From Arsenophonus sp. aPb (GTDB taxonomy: Bacteria > Pseudomonadota > Gammaproteobacteria > Enterobacterales > Enterobacteriaceae): a stretch of DNA of 64,000 nt. Where the stretch lies: assembly GCF_029873475.1 (NCBI RefSeq), contig NZ_CP123499.1, positions 496,001-560,000 on the forward strand, read 5' to 3'. Below the pieces are notes generated by a model, which had not been told where the DNA came from, searched no databases, and saw nothing but the letters and a program-made list of their open reading frames with translations. This document shows, piece by piece, positions 17,364 to 26,062 of the stretch (position 1 is its first letter; each line of letters opens with the position of its first letter). The position numbers were made by a program, and so were the translations under genes.

Positions 17364-18548
17364 TTATAATTTTTGATATTTAGTTAGCATTAATGCCATG
17401 CTAGTAACTAAAATTAAAATATAAACCATCCATAGATATAAATTCATTTCAATAAAGAAACTACCTATCCCTCCGATGATAGAGGGAATAACTAAGGAAG
17501 CTGAACCCATTAACGCTGATGTTGCTCCCAGGCTATTTTTTTGGCTACTCATTGTTAGATAGGTATATAGAGATTCGAATAACCCACCAGTAAACATAAT
17601 GATGGCAAAGAATGCAAAGAAAGTGATGGTATTATTTTGGTAGATAAATATAGGAATAAATAAAATTATTAATATTTGCAGCGATCTTAGCCAAATAGAT
17701 AAAATTTTTGTGGCACTAAATTTCCGTAGCAATTTGCTGGATAAAAATGCGCCTGCCAGTAAAAAAAGCCCGATAATAGCCGAGTAGATACCGAATATTG
17801 AGGCGCTAGCACCAAATTTGATCATAAAAATAAATGGCGCCGCGGTTACATAACAATAAATTAATGAAAAAGATAAACCGAGCGATAAACAAGGTAAATA
17901 GAATTTGGGTTGGCAGGCAATATATTGATATATATTACTGGTTTTGCGCCAAGAAAAAATTGTCCGTTTTTTTACTGTTAACGTTTCTGGAAAAGCAAAA
18001 AAGACATAGACAATGGTAATTAAGGCGTAGATAAAAATTAAGCCGAATATACTGCGCCATCCCCATAAATCATTGATAAAACCGCCAATTAATGGTGAAG
18101 CAATCGGGACAAAGCCTTCAATCGTAATGATGATGCTATATAGTAGAGCGGCAACAGTTCCTCGCGAAACATCACGTACTGCGCTGACGGAGGTGACTAA
18201 GGTGATTGAGATACTCAATCCTTGGATAACACGAATAACAAGAAAAGCAGGTAGACTTTCTGTCTGTGTTAACATGAATGTTGTTGCTGCATAGATAGTC
18301 GCACCGGTTAACATAATTCTGCGGCGACCAATGGCATCGGAAAGTGGACCAAAGATTAATTGTCCTAAGCCAATTGCCAAGGTATAGACCATGATTGAAA
18401 GCTGGGTTGATGAGAGACTTTTATTAAATTCTTTTGCGATATCAGGAATAGAGGGCAAATAAGTATCAACCCCTAAAATACCCATCATAGTGAGCAATGC
18501 TAAGCCAAAAGTAAAGAAAGCCAAATTTTGTCTGTTAATTTTTTTCAT
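17364..18548 (-). CDS. Bcr/CflA-family multidrug efflux MFS transporter
   Basis: 394 residues with twelve likely membrane segments. Proteins of this drug:H+ antiporter family export drugs such as bicyclomycin and chloramphenicol, and sometimes cysteine. Family features visible are DTYLPSIP in the first segment (about residues 27-34), the MFS loop motif GPLSDAIGRRRIM (about 67-79) and the antiporter motif around GFVPIASPLIGG in segment 5. Length is normal for Bcr (396). It is a single gene with a hairpin just downstream. The substrate cannot be told from sequence. The 418-base gap upstream (18549-18966) holds its promoter and the mgtE terminator. Confidence 0.88.
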   Translation of the reverse strand: MKKINRQNLAFFTFGLALLTMMGILGVDTYLPSIPDIAKEFNKSLSSTQLSIMVYTLAIGLGQLIFGPLSDAIGRRRIMLTGATIYAATTFMLTQTESLPAFLVIRVIQGLSISITLVTSVSAVRDVSRGTVAALLYSIIITIEGFVPIASPLIGGFINDLWGWRSIFGLIFIYALITIVYVFFAFPETLTVKKRTIFSWRKTSNIYQYIACQPKFYLPCLSLGLSFSLIYCYVTAAPFIFMIKFGASASIFGIYSAIIGLFLLAGAFLSSKLLRKFSATKILSIWLRSLQILIILFIPIFIYQNNTITFFAFFAIIMFTGGLFESLYTYLTMSSQKNSLGATSALMGSASLVIPSIIGGIGSFFIEMNLYLWMVYILILVTSMALMLTKYQKL

Positions 18549-18935
18549 AAATATTTCCCTTAATAGAAAATTTTATTTCAAGCATGCAGGAAAATTTCAG
18601 GATCGATATTCAAACGGAGTTGCTGCTAACTAGCAAACTTTTCTATTTTTTGTTGAGCTTTAATTTAGTTTTATCCGATTTGCGCTGTTTTTTAATCCTA
18701 TTTAATTAAAATCATACAAATTGAGTAAATTAAAATGCAAATTCGTTACAGTAGGCGAGTTGTTTATTAATAGAATATTGATGAAAAAATAGATGGCAAT
18801 TTACCTTGATATAATTAAATGATCATACGGCAGTGATATCTTAGAAAACTATTACAATTTAGAATAAGTTAGGGGTTAACTGGATGTTATTGTTACGCTA
18901 ATTTTAATCAGTAAATATTTAGATTTTAATGATAA

Positions 18936-18958
18936 AGGCTCGGTAACTGACCGAGCCT
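18936..18958 (-). terminator. mgtE transcription terminator
   Basis: Perfect 9-base stem AGGCTCGGT (18936-18944) and ACCGAGCCT (18950-18958), loop AACTG, 8 bases after the mgtE stop. Read on the minus strand the stem is followed by TTTATCATT, a weak T-rich tail. Confidence 0.65.
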
Positions 18959-18966
18959 GTTGTTTA

Positions 18967-19983
18967 TTATATATTGAGGATAACTTTGGCAATTTCGAAA
19001 TAAATAATCAGGCCAGTACCATCAACCAGTGTGGTGATAAATGGTGCTGAAACTACCGCCGGATCAATACCACATCTTTTAAGTAGTAGAGGAATGACCG
19101 AAGAGACAATGGCTGACCATAGAGTAATACAGATCAGTGACAGACTGACAACGATACAAATATCCCAACCAATATTCATAAAGCTGGCACGCAGGATCCC
19201 TGCTGCTCCTAAAGTGATGGCGATTAATACCGCAGTCGACATTTCTTTACGTAAGATCTGCCATAAATGGTTGATGGAAAGCTCTCCGATCGCCATTGAA
19301 CGCACAATCGTTGACGTAATCTGAGTACCACTGTTACCGCCTGTTCCCACTAACAGTGGAATAAAGAAGGCTAAAGCAATTACTGCCTCTAACTGCTCTT
19401 CAAATGATTTGATGACCGTGCTGGTATATGCTTCTGCAATAAATAGTAAAAGTAACCATACACTACGTTTTTTCCACAGGGCAAAAGGACTCGTTTGAAG
19501 ATAAGGTTTATCTAACGGTAAACTACCACCTTGTAGTTGAGCATCTTCGGTTGCATCATCTTCCAATATGCGATCAATTTCTCGTTCGCTAAGGGCGCCA
19601 ACTAATACGCCTTTATCTAATACTGGCACCAGATCGAAACCACAGTCATGCAATGATTTTGCTAATTCAGTGCGTTTAGCATCCGGGGCAACAAAGAAAA
19701 AGTTGGGTTTCATCAGTTGGTTGATGCTATCACTATCAGTAGGATGCTTTAATAGCGATTTCACTGATAAAATACCGATTAATATTTCATTAGTCGTAAT
19801 GAAAATTTGATTGGTGATACTATTTTCTTCAAGTTTTTCCAGAAAAACTTTTTTTGCTTCAGCAACAGAAATATGTTCTGGTAAAGTCATATAATTCTGT
19901 GTCATATATGAAGCGGCAGTTGGGTTTGCCTGGTCAACATGATAGCGAGGTTTAAATGTATTTTGTTGGATAGGTAAAGCCAT
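18967..19983 (-). CDS. mgtE: MgtE-family magnesium transporter, short form
   Basis: 338 residues. MgtE is a dimeric Mg2+ channel of the inner membrane. Residues about 27-145 form a CBS-domain pair, which senses Mg2+ in this family. About 165-338 is the five-segment pore, with conserved PLLVGTGGNSGTQ and, in the last part, DPAVVSAPFITTLVDGTG followed by IYF. Typical MgtE is about 450 residues; the N-terminal superhelical domain is missing here and the start is well placed (AGGGGA upstream), so this is a short form rather than an obvious truncation. It follows a structured leader resembling the M-box Mg2+ riboswitch. Confidence 0.9.
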   Translation of the reverse strand: MALPIQQNTFKPRYHVDQANPTAASYMTQNYMTLPEHISVAEAKKVFLEKLEENSITNQIFITTNEILIGILSVKSLLKHPTDSDSINQLMKPNFFFVAPDAKRTELAKSLHDCGFDLVPVLDKGVLVGALSEREIDRILEDDATEDAQLQGGSLPLDKPYLQTSPFALWKKRSVWLLLLFIAEAYTSTVIKSFEEQLEAVIALAFFIPLLVGTGGNSGTQITSTIVRSMAIGELSINHLWQILRKEMSTAVLIAITLGAAGILRASFMNIGWDICIVVSLSLICITLWSAIVSSVIPLLLKRCGIDPAVVSAPFITTLVDGTGLIIYFEIAKVILNI

Positions 19984-19991
19984 ATAAAAGT

Positions 19992-20053
19992 CCCCTATAG
20001 GTGTTAAAATCTCTCACCGGGGCGAACTAACGTGGGAAATAGATCCCAACGTT
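19992..20053 (-). promoter_or_regulatory. mgtE leader expression platform: two hairpins, one sequestering the ribosome site
   Basis: On the mgtE strand, CCCCGGTG (plus 20015-20022) can pair with CACC and GGGG (plus 20000-20003 and 19992-19995), with a TATA bulge. The GGGG belongs to the AGGGGA ribosome binding site of mgtE, so closing this stem should block translation. Just upstream is another stem at plus 20029-20053, with arms AACGTGGGA and TCCCAACGTT and one unpaired base. This arrangement suits a Mg2+-controlled switch. Pairing was read by eye and no energies were calculated. Confidence 0.6.
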
Positions 20054-20066
20054 TAGGTTTTAGCTT

Positions 20067-20200
20067 CTAACAACGTATTCCAAGCGGAAAGTTACTTTTG
20101 TAAGACCTTGATTCGATCATACCTGTTTTACCAATACAAGCCTGTCTCCATGCAAGTACGGCAGTAACTTTTGTTTGTTAGGTAGCCTCGCCATAACGAG
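20067..20200 (-). ncRNA. M-box-like (ykoK) magnesium riboswitch aptamer
   Basis: Upstream of mgtE and on its strand. Nested stems are visible: an outer one, CTAACAA (plus 20067-20073) with TTGTTAG (20175-20181), and an inner one, AAAGTTACT (20088-20096) with AGTAACTTT (20163-20171). A small CTCG/CGAG hairpin lies at 20187-20200. On the mgtE strand, GGCGAGGCTACCTAA resembles the M-box GGTGAGGCTCCTA. GGTAAAACAGGTATGATCGA followed by AT and CAAGGT resembles the M-box core GGTCAACAGAAATCATCGAC. M-boxes commonly control mgtE: they bind Mg2+ and switch the gene off. The recognition is from memory of the consensus. Confidence 0.65.
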
Positions 20201-20473
20201 ATCGTTTATTGTATTTCACGTCAACAGTGTTGAACGCCTGCGATTATAAATTTACTTATCTTGATTACAATTCTTTCTTTAAGTTGTTTAGTTAAGATTT
20301 AAGAAAGTCAAATTTTAACAGTCAAAAATAAGAAAATGTTGTCTTTATTTTATTATAAAGTAAAAGAGATGCTTGTTTGAAATATGAATGGATAAAAATT
20401 AGATGGTTTTAATCGAAATATTATAAAGGTTTTTAACTTTTTGTTTTTACTATCTTAAATAACGCCATTTATA

Positions 20474-21016
20474 TTACATAAATGTTTCTGGTGCGATAAT
20501 TGTAAATGCGCCTTTAACAATTAAAATAAATACGGCTGCCCAAATAGCTGCTGATAATAAGCAGACACTATATACCTTAGTTCGATTCATTAATAACATG
20601 CCGGCTACTAATGGAATCATGTATCTTAATACCGCAATAAAACGAGATGTAAATAACACGGTTATCCCTTGGTTTTGTAATTTGTTATGGGCATTATCAA
20701 TAGTTGATTGATAACGACTAAAAAAACGGCTAAATAATTTTCTGCGGGTTATTTGATTACCCAAATAGTAGGAAATTATTGAACCAATGGTTGCACCTAA
20801 AGTAATAGCCAACCAAACTAAACTAATATTTAGTTTTGGCAGACTAGCAGTAATACCGGTTAATAACATAACGGATGCAGGTGGTAGAAAAGAAGATAAA
20901 ACAATCGTAGATTTGCTCATTGCAATGCTAAATAATATGGTAAATAACCATATTGGATGTAAATTAATCTCTGACCAAAATGCATTTAGATATGTCATAA
21001 ATTCTTCTGTTTTCAT
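20474..21016 (-). CDS. DedA-family (VTT domain) membrane protein
   Basis: 180 residues with several hydrophobic segments. DedA/VTT proteins are inner-membrane transporters that recycle lipid carriers such as undecaprenyl phosphate and phospholipids. The family pattern is visible: a re-entrant Pro-rich stretch (SSFLPPASVMLLTGI, about residues 40-54), a glycine-containing segment (ATIGSIISYYLG) and the F.SRF....R...P.VAG motif (FTSRFIAVLRYMIPLVAG, about 122-139). It is a stand-alone gene in a gap-rich area with a weak ribosome site. It is slightly shorter than most E. coli DedA paralogues, and which paralogue it matches is not clear. Confidence 0.85.
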   Translation of the reverse strand: MKTEEFMTYLNAFWSEINLHPIWLFTILFSIAMSKSTIVLSSFLPPASVMLLTGITASLPKLNISLVWLAITLGATIGSIISYYLGNQITRRKLFSRFFSRYQSTIDNAHNKLQNQGITVLFTSRFIAVLRYMIPLVAGMLLMNRTKVYSVCLLSAAIWAAVFILIVKGAFTIIAPETFM

Positions 21017-21390
21017 TGTGTTATTTTCTCTTTAGTGAGTTATTTCTGACAAAATAAAAAATATTATAATAATATAATCTATCTATATTAGCGTAAATTA
21101 AAGTTATTTAATTGTTGGTATAATAGGATTAACTTTGCTAAGTTTAAATTCAGTGATTTATGAGTAAATAAAATTTTTGCTCAAGATATGCATATGTTAG
21201 TCAATGGTTGGCTAAATGGTCAATCGCTTTAGTTAACAATATATATTAAATAAATAATATCTTTATTTAGCTAGCAAACAGAACGGTTATTTTAAGCTAG
21301 TTTGAATTTTAATTAGCATTGAATCTTAGTGCATCAGATCGATTTTGCCATACCCGCTGTTTAGACTTGTAAATCTATTAATGATTATTT

Positions 21391-21424
21391 TTGTCATTAA
21401 CAACACATTTTTTGTTAATGACAA
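21391..21424 (-). terminator. Hairpin after fruA
   Basis: Perfect 13-base stem TTGTCATTAACAA (21391-21403) and TTGTTAATGACAA (21412-21424) with an 8-base loop, ending 5 bases from the fruA stop. It probably ends or stabilises the fruBKA message. The rest of the 21025-21390 gap is AT-rich with nothing recognised. Confidence 0.55.
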
Positions 21425-21429
21425 AATAA

Positions 21430-23130
21430 TTAGTTAAGTATTTTTTTATTTAATGGAGTTTCTACTTCGGATCTTTTTAAATAGGCATATAATATTGCAC
21501 TAATTAAAGTCCCACACATAATCGCTAATAGATAAGCAATAATTGGTTGTACCGCCCCAGGGATCAACATAACAAATAGCCCACCATGAGGTGCCATTAG
21601 TGTGACATGAAAATACATTGATAATGCGCCGGTAATTGCTCCGCCAAGCATACAGATGGGTAATACCCGCATTGGGTCACGGGCGGCAAAGGGAATGGCG
21701 CCTTCAGAAATAAAACATAGACCTAATATGAACGCTGCTTTGCCGCCTTCACGTTCATTAGTTGAAAACTTGTGACGAGCAAACAATGTCGCAAGTCCCA
21801 TGGCTAAAGGGGGTACCATGCCCGCTGCCATAATGGCTGCCATAGGTCCATAAGTTTGGGCGCTTAATAAAGCGACACCAAATGCATAAGAGGCTTTATT
21901 AACCGGCCCTCCCATATCTGTACACATCATTGCACCTAAAATAATACCTAATATGACGGCATTGGTTGTGCCTATGTTGGTTAGCCATTCTGTAAGGGCG
22001 CTCATTATCCAGGAGACGGGATTACCGATAATATAGATCATAATTAAGCCAGTAATTAACGTGGCGAATAATGGCACGATTAAGATGGGTTTTAGGGACG
22101 CCATACTTTTTGGTAAAGGAAAGTGTTGATTGAGCAATTTGGCGACATAGCCAGCCATAAAACCAGCAATTATACCACCAAGAAAACCGGCATTGGTGCT
22201 AACTGCTAGCATGCCACCAACTAATCCAGGTGTTAAACCCGTTCTGTCAGCAATTGAGTAAGCTATATAACCAGATAAAATGGGTACCATAAGCGCCAAA
22301 GCAGAGTGTTTACCAATTTGCATTAATGCCGCAGCTAATGTACCTGGTTGCTCGGCTGCATCTAAACCAAACATAAAAGAGAGGGCGATACAAAGGCCGC
22401 CGGCTACTACCATCGGTAACATGTAAGAAACACCAGTAAGTAGATGACGATAGAGGTTTTGTGTTGTTGTTTTCTCGGTTAAGTTGTCTGAGCTATTTTT
22501 TATTTTGTTAGGTTGATAATATTCAGCTTTAGCTAATGCATTATCCATTTCTTGCGCGGTTCTTTTTAAGGCGGCACTTGTTGAGGTGTGATAAATACGT
22601 TTACCAGCAAATTTCGCTAAATCAACTTCAATATCAGTGGCAGCAATAATAAAATCGGCGTCATTAATCTCTTCTAAGGTAATTTCATTGCCTGTTCCAA
22701 CCGAACCACGCGTTTCTACCTTAATTTGCCAGCCTCGCTTTTTAGCTTCAATTTCTAATGCTTCTGCTGCCATAAAAGTATGTGCCACACCCGTAGGACA
22801 AGCGGTCACGGCTAAAACACGCTGATTTTTTGCGGTTGCTGATTTAATAAGATTTGCTTTGTCCGCAATGATCGCTTTATTTTCGGCCATAGAGAGAGTC
22901 TTTTCTGGCGCAAGTATTATCTGTGTTTCGTTGGTAAAGAAAACTTTTTTACCGATTAATTGTTGTTCATCAGCTATATTTTCACCAATAGCAATAATCA
23001 ATTCAGCATCCGCAGTATTACCCGTTAATTTTAAAGATTGTTGTTGTATCTGCTGACATAGTATTTGCTTAGCAAGATAGGTTCTTGCTGGCATTTGGGG
23101 TGAGTGGATAATAGCAATTGTTTTCATCAA
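21430..23130 (-). CDS. fruA: Fructose PTS enzyme IIB'BC, FruA
   Basis: 566 residues; E. coli FruA is 563. It takes up fructose across the inner membrane and phosphorylates it to fructose 1-phosphate. Residues 1-95 are the degenerate IIB' domain. The IIB domain follows, with phosphorylated Cys111 in AVTACPTGVAHTF, and then a IIC membrane domain from about residue 220 (for example MLPMVVAGGLCIALSFMFG). It is the last gene of fruB-fruK-fruA, 8 bases after fruK, with a hairpin downstream. Intact. Confidence 0.96.
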   Translation of the reverse strand: MMKTIAIIHSPQMPARTYLAKQILCQQIQQQSLKLTGNTADAELIIAIGENIADEQQLIGKKVFFTNETQIILAPEKTLSMAENKAIIADKANLIKSATAKNQRVLAVTACPTGVAHTFMAAEALEIEAKKRGWQIKVETRGSVGTGNEITLEEINDADFIIAATDIEVDLAKFAGKRIYHTSTSAALKRTAQEMDNALAKAEYYQPNKIKNSSDNLTEKTTTQNLYRHLLTGVSYMLPMVVAGGLCIALSFMFGLDAAEQPGTLAAALMQIGKHSALALMVPILSGYIAYSIADRTGLTPGLVGGMLAVSTNAGFLGGIIAGFMAGYVAKLLNQHFPLPKSMASLKPILIVPLFATLITGLIMIYIIGNPVSWIMSALTEWLTNIGTTNAVILGIILGAMMCTDMGGPVNKASYAFGVALLSAQTYGPMAAIMAAGMVPPLAMGLATLFARHKFSTNEREGGKAAFILGLCFISEGAIPFAARDPMRVLPICMLGGAITGALSMYFHVTLMAPHGGLFVMLIPGAVQPIIAYLLAIMCGTLISAILYAYLKRSEVETPLNKKILN

Positions 23131-23138
23131 GAAATTCC

Positions 23139-24080
23139 TTATATTTGAAATGGGATCAGAGCAACTTGGTTCATCATTTTTGTCAGTTGTTGCCGATCCA
23201 TGCTCCTAACATTACCTTGGCTGACTGTTATGGCACTAATAGCTGTTGCTAAGCGCAAGGTATGTTCACTGGTTTGCCGCATCATTAAACCATAAATTAA
23301 ACCTCCGACCATGGCATCTCCGGCACCAACAGTACTTACAACCTGACATTTTGGTGGAGTTGCTAACCAAGCACCGGATGCGTTGACCCACATGGCACCT
23401 TCTTCGCCTAAGGAAATGACAACGTGAGTAATGCCTTGAGAAAGTAATTGCTGGGCCGCTTTGGCGATTTCTTGATAGGTAGGTAAAGGGTGGCCAATCC
23501 AACTTTCTAATTCATGTCGATTTGGTTTCACCAACCAAGGATTGGCTTTTAAACCGGCAATCAATGCTTCTCGGCTACTATCAAATATGACGCACATACA
23601 TTGATTACGTAGCCGTTTCATCCAGTCAGTAAAGTCATCTAAATCGATACCTTTGGGTAAGCTACCACTAACACATATCATATCAAATTGACTTAACCAG
23701 CTAAGGGAATCTTTGGCAAAATGCTGCCAATCCTGTTTATTTACTTCAAAGCCGGAAAAATTAAAATCACTAACCACACTATTTTTTTCAGTCAATTTGA
23801 CGTTAATGCGAGTTCTACCTTCGATGGCATGAAAATGATTTGTGATCCCGCGCTCTTTGAAGTCGTGAAGAAAACCGTTTAGATTTTCTTTACCTAAAAA
23901 ACCACCGACAGTGACATTAACATTTAGATTTTTTAATGTATTAGCAACATTTATGCCTTTACCTGCCGGATACAATCCATGGGTTTTAACTAAGTTGACA
24001 GCACCTTTTTCAATACTGTCTAACATGCCGACTAAATCATATGCCGGATTTAATGTAATGGTTGCAACTTTACCTTTCAT
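23139..24080 (-). CDS. fruK: 1-phosphofructokinase FruK
   Basis: 313 residues; E. coli FruK is 312. It phosphorylates fructose 1-phosphate to fructose 1,6-bisphosphate, feeding glycolysis. It is a PfkB-family sugar kinase: N-terminal substrate-binding region with GKGINVANTL (about residues 39-48) and the C-terminal signature STVGAGDAMVGGL with the catalytic Asp (about 248-260). It overlaps fruB by 4 bases (ATGA), which implies coupled translation, and is followed closely by fruA. Confidence 0.96.
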   Translation of the reverse strand: MKGKVATITLNPAYDLVGMLDSIEKGAVNLVKTHGLYPAGKGINVANTLKNLNVNVTVGGFLGKENLNGFLHDFKERGITNHFHAIEGRTRINVKLTEKNSVVSDFNFSGFEVNKQDWQHFAKDSLSWLSQFDMICVSGSLPKGIDLDDFTDWMKRLRNQCMCVIFDSSREALIAGLKANPWLVKPNRHELESWIGHPLPTYQEIAKAAQQLLSQGITHVVISLGEEGAMWVNASGAWLATPPKCQVVSTVGAGDAMVGGLIYGLMMRQTSEHTLRLATAISAITVSQGNVRSMDRQQLTKMMNQVALIPFQI

Positions 24081-25213
24081 GCAATTTTTTCATCCATATT
24101 AGCGTTAATCACTTGCTCAATGGCATGTAAGGTTGCTTGGGCGTCAGGGCCACTGATCTTAAATTGGATACGATCATTTTGACGAGCAACTAATCCAATG
24201 ACACTCATTATATTATGGCCATTGGCAGGAATTCCGTTGCCATCCAAATTAGTAATAGTGACTTTGCTGTTAAATTTTTTTATTGTATTAACTAATTGTG
24301 AACTTGGGCGTGCATGTAAACCATGTTTATTATTTAAAGTAAACTCTGCTGATAACGTCCCTTTTTCTTCGTTTGTGTTAGTCGTTAGTAAAGTAAACAT
24401 CCCTACGGCATCGGGTGCTTGTAGCAATTTTGCTGTTTTTTTATCGATTAATAAATTAGCTAAGTGATTTAAGGTGTTATTAGCCCGATTATCTTTGCAT
24501 GATAGTGTGATAAGTAGGCAAAGTTGATGATCTTGATAAGATAAAGGCTGTTTAGGACGCGCAATTGCCATGGCTGTTTTTAGGTTACCTTTCTTACTAT
24601 CACTAAGCCAGATTCCTTGACCTAAATAGAGCGGTGGATTTGTGATCACATCAACGATGAAATCATTATTAATGGCATTTGCATCCTGTAAGTGATTAAT
24701 ATTTAGTGCCTGGAGTGTCATAATATGGTTAGTATCTACATCTAACGTAATCATAGAAGCTTTGAAAATGAAGTCATCAAGCGACTCTTTAGCTAGCAAT
24801 ATATTATATATTGAATCTATTGATTTGGTGGTTGCCATTTCCTTGGCAATATTCTCATCGCTTAGAATATGTGTCAGTTGTCGTAATAAGCTTAAATGTT
24901 CCTCCGATTTAGCGGCAATGCCGATGACAATATAAGCTTTTTGGCCATTATCCCAATCTACACCTTGTGGAAACTGAAATATTTGAACGCCTGTCTGTAA
25001 TACATTATGGCGCGTTTCTACCGTGCCATGAGGAATGGCAATGCCATTGCCTAAATAAGTTGAAGCTTGATTTTCCCTTTTTTGCATACCGGTAAGGTAA
25101 TCTGACGTAACGTACCCAGCATTGATTAATGCTTGAGCAACTTGTGCGATGGCATGCTGTTTATGGTCGGCAAATTGTGCTAAATGAATATCTTTTTTAG
25201 ACACATCAAACAT
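24077..25213 (-). CDS. fruB: Fructose PTS IIA-HPr fusion protein FruB
   Basis: 378 residues; E. coli FruB is 376. It passes phosphate from enzyme I to FruA. The N-terminal IIA domain has phospho-His62 in GIAIPHGTVE. A linker domain (about 150-280) follows, then a C-terminal HPr-like domain with NKHGLHARPSS, whose His (about residue 299) is the phosphocarrier. The ATG follows TAGGAGAAAAC. First gene of fruBKA, with a Cra-type operator about 90 bases upstream. Confidence 0.96.
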   Translation of the reverse strand: MFDVSKKDIHLAQFADHKQHAIAQVAQALINAGYVTSDYLTGMQKRENQASTYLGNGIAIPHGTVETRHNVLQTGVQIFQFPQGVDWDNGQKAYIVIGIAAKSEEHLSLLRQLTHILSDENIAKEMATTKSIDSIYNILLAKESLDDFIFKASMITLDVDTNHIMTLQALNINHLQDANAINNDFIVDVITNPPLYLGQGIWLSDSKKGNLKTAMAIARPKQPLSYQDHQLCLLITLSCKDNRANNTLNHLANLLIDKKTAKLLQAPDAVGMFTLLTTNTNEEKGTLSAEFTLNNKHGLHARPSSQLVNTIKKFNSKVTITNLDGNGIPANGHNIMSVIGLVARQNDRIQFKISGPDAQATLHAIEQVINANMDEKIA

Positions 25214-25302
25214 GTTTTCTCCTATTCACATAAATGAGTGAAAGATTGCAGTTTTTATACAATAAAAAAACAAAGCTAATTTAGGTTTTATTTTACGCAA
25301 GC

Positions 25303-25314
25303 TGAATCGTTTCA
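25303..25314. promoter_or_regulatory. Cra (FruR) operator upstream of fruB
   Basis: TGAATCGTTTCA is one base from the symmetric Cra consensus TGAAACGTTTCA. It lies about 90 bases upstream of the fruB start. Cra represses fruBKA in enterobacteria and is released by fructose 1-phosphate, so the same control is likely here. Confidence 0.75.
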
Positions 25315-25906
25315 ATTTGCATGTAACTTTAGATAAAAACAGATATATTTATCTAATAGTAATTTGTATTTTTATGAGTTTGTTCACGAATAAAATGCTT
25401 TTTAATTTATTTAATGAAAAAATATAAGCCTAGGTTGGCAAAATAAAAAAATGAAAGTAAGTTAATTGATATAAAAATGTGATCTTAATAGTAGATTAAA
25501 ATAAAAAAAATTAAATTTTAACGGTTAATGTCTCAATCTTGATGAATAGTATTAATTTTTGTTAATTAAAGTTAAATATTTATTGATATTTATTGATGTT
25601 TATTTTGGTTTACTAGAAATAGAGCAATATTTTTCTATGTGATATCAAGTTGCTTAGTCATTTAATTAATTTTTGTAAAGGTAAAATAGTAAAATAATTT
25701 ACATTAATTTTAATTATTTATTAAAAATATGTAAAATCTAATGTGTTATTTGGGGTCTATAGATGAATGTTTTAATTAAATGTTAATGCTTAATGTTTTT
25801 AACATTTAAATAAAGGATAATGAGAAATATTTATTTTTAGTTAAATAAATAATTAACAACAGCAATGTCTATCTATGATTAGTAAAATCCTCTCTGTTGA
25901 TTATTT

Positions 25907-25935
25907 AGCCCAGCTTGTGTGGGCTTTTTGTTTTT
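25907..25935 (+). terminator. Intrinsic terminator with no gene upstream on its strand
   Basis: Perfect stem AGCCCA (25907-25912) and TGGGCT (25920-25925), loop GCTTGTG, followed on the plus strand by TTTTTGTTTTT. Both flanking genes are on the minus strand, so the transcript it ends is unexplained; a small RNA is possible. Confidence 0.65.
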
Positions 25936-26062
25936 AAACAATGTCACTAGCGGAATAATGGGTTTTGCTGTTTGCATACAAACCGTCAGTAACAATCAAT
26001 AAGCTAGCAAAATTTTATTTAATAATTGCCAATATATTAAGTTTTATAACCATATGATTTAC

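Larger units (their letters stand above)
25214..26062. other. 849-base AT-rich gap between fruB and the PipB2-like gene
   Basis: Beyond the Cra-type operator and a plus-strand terminator-like hairpin near 25.9 kb, I see no gene. The sequence is extremely AT-rich with long A and T runs and no ORF of note. It probably carries the fru promoter at its left end and may encode a small RNA at its right end. Confidence 0.5.
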
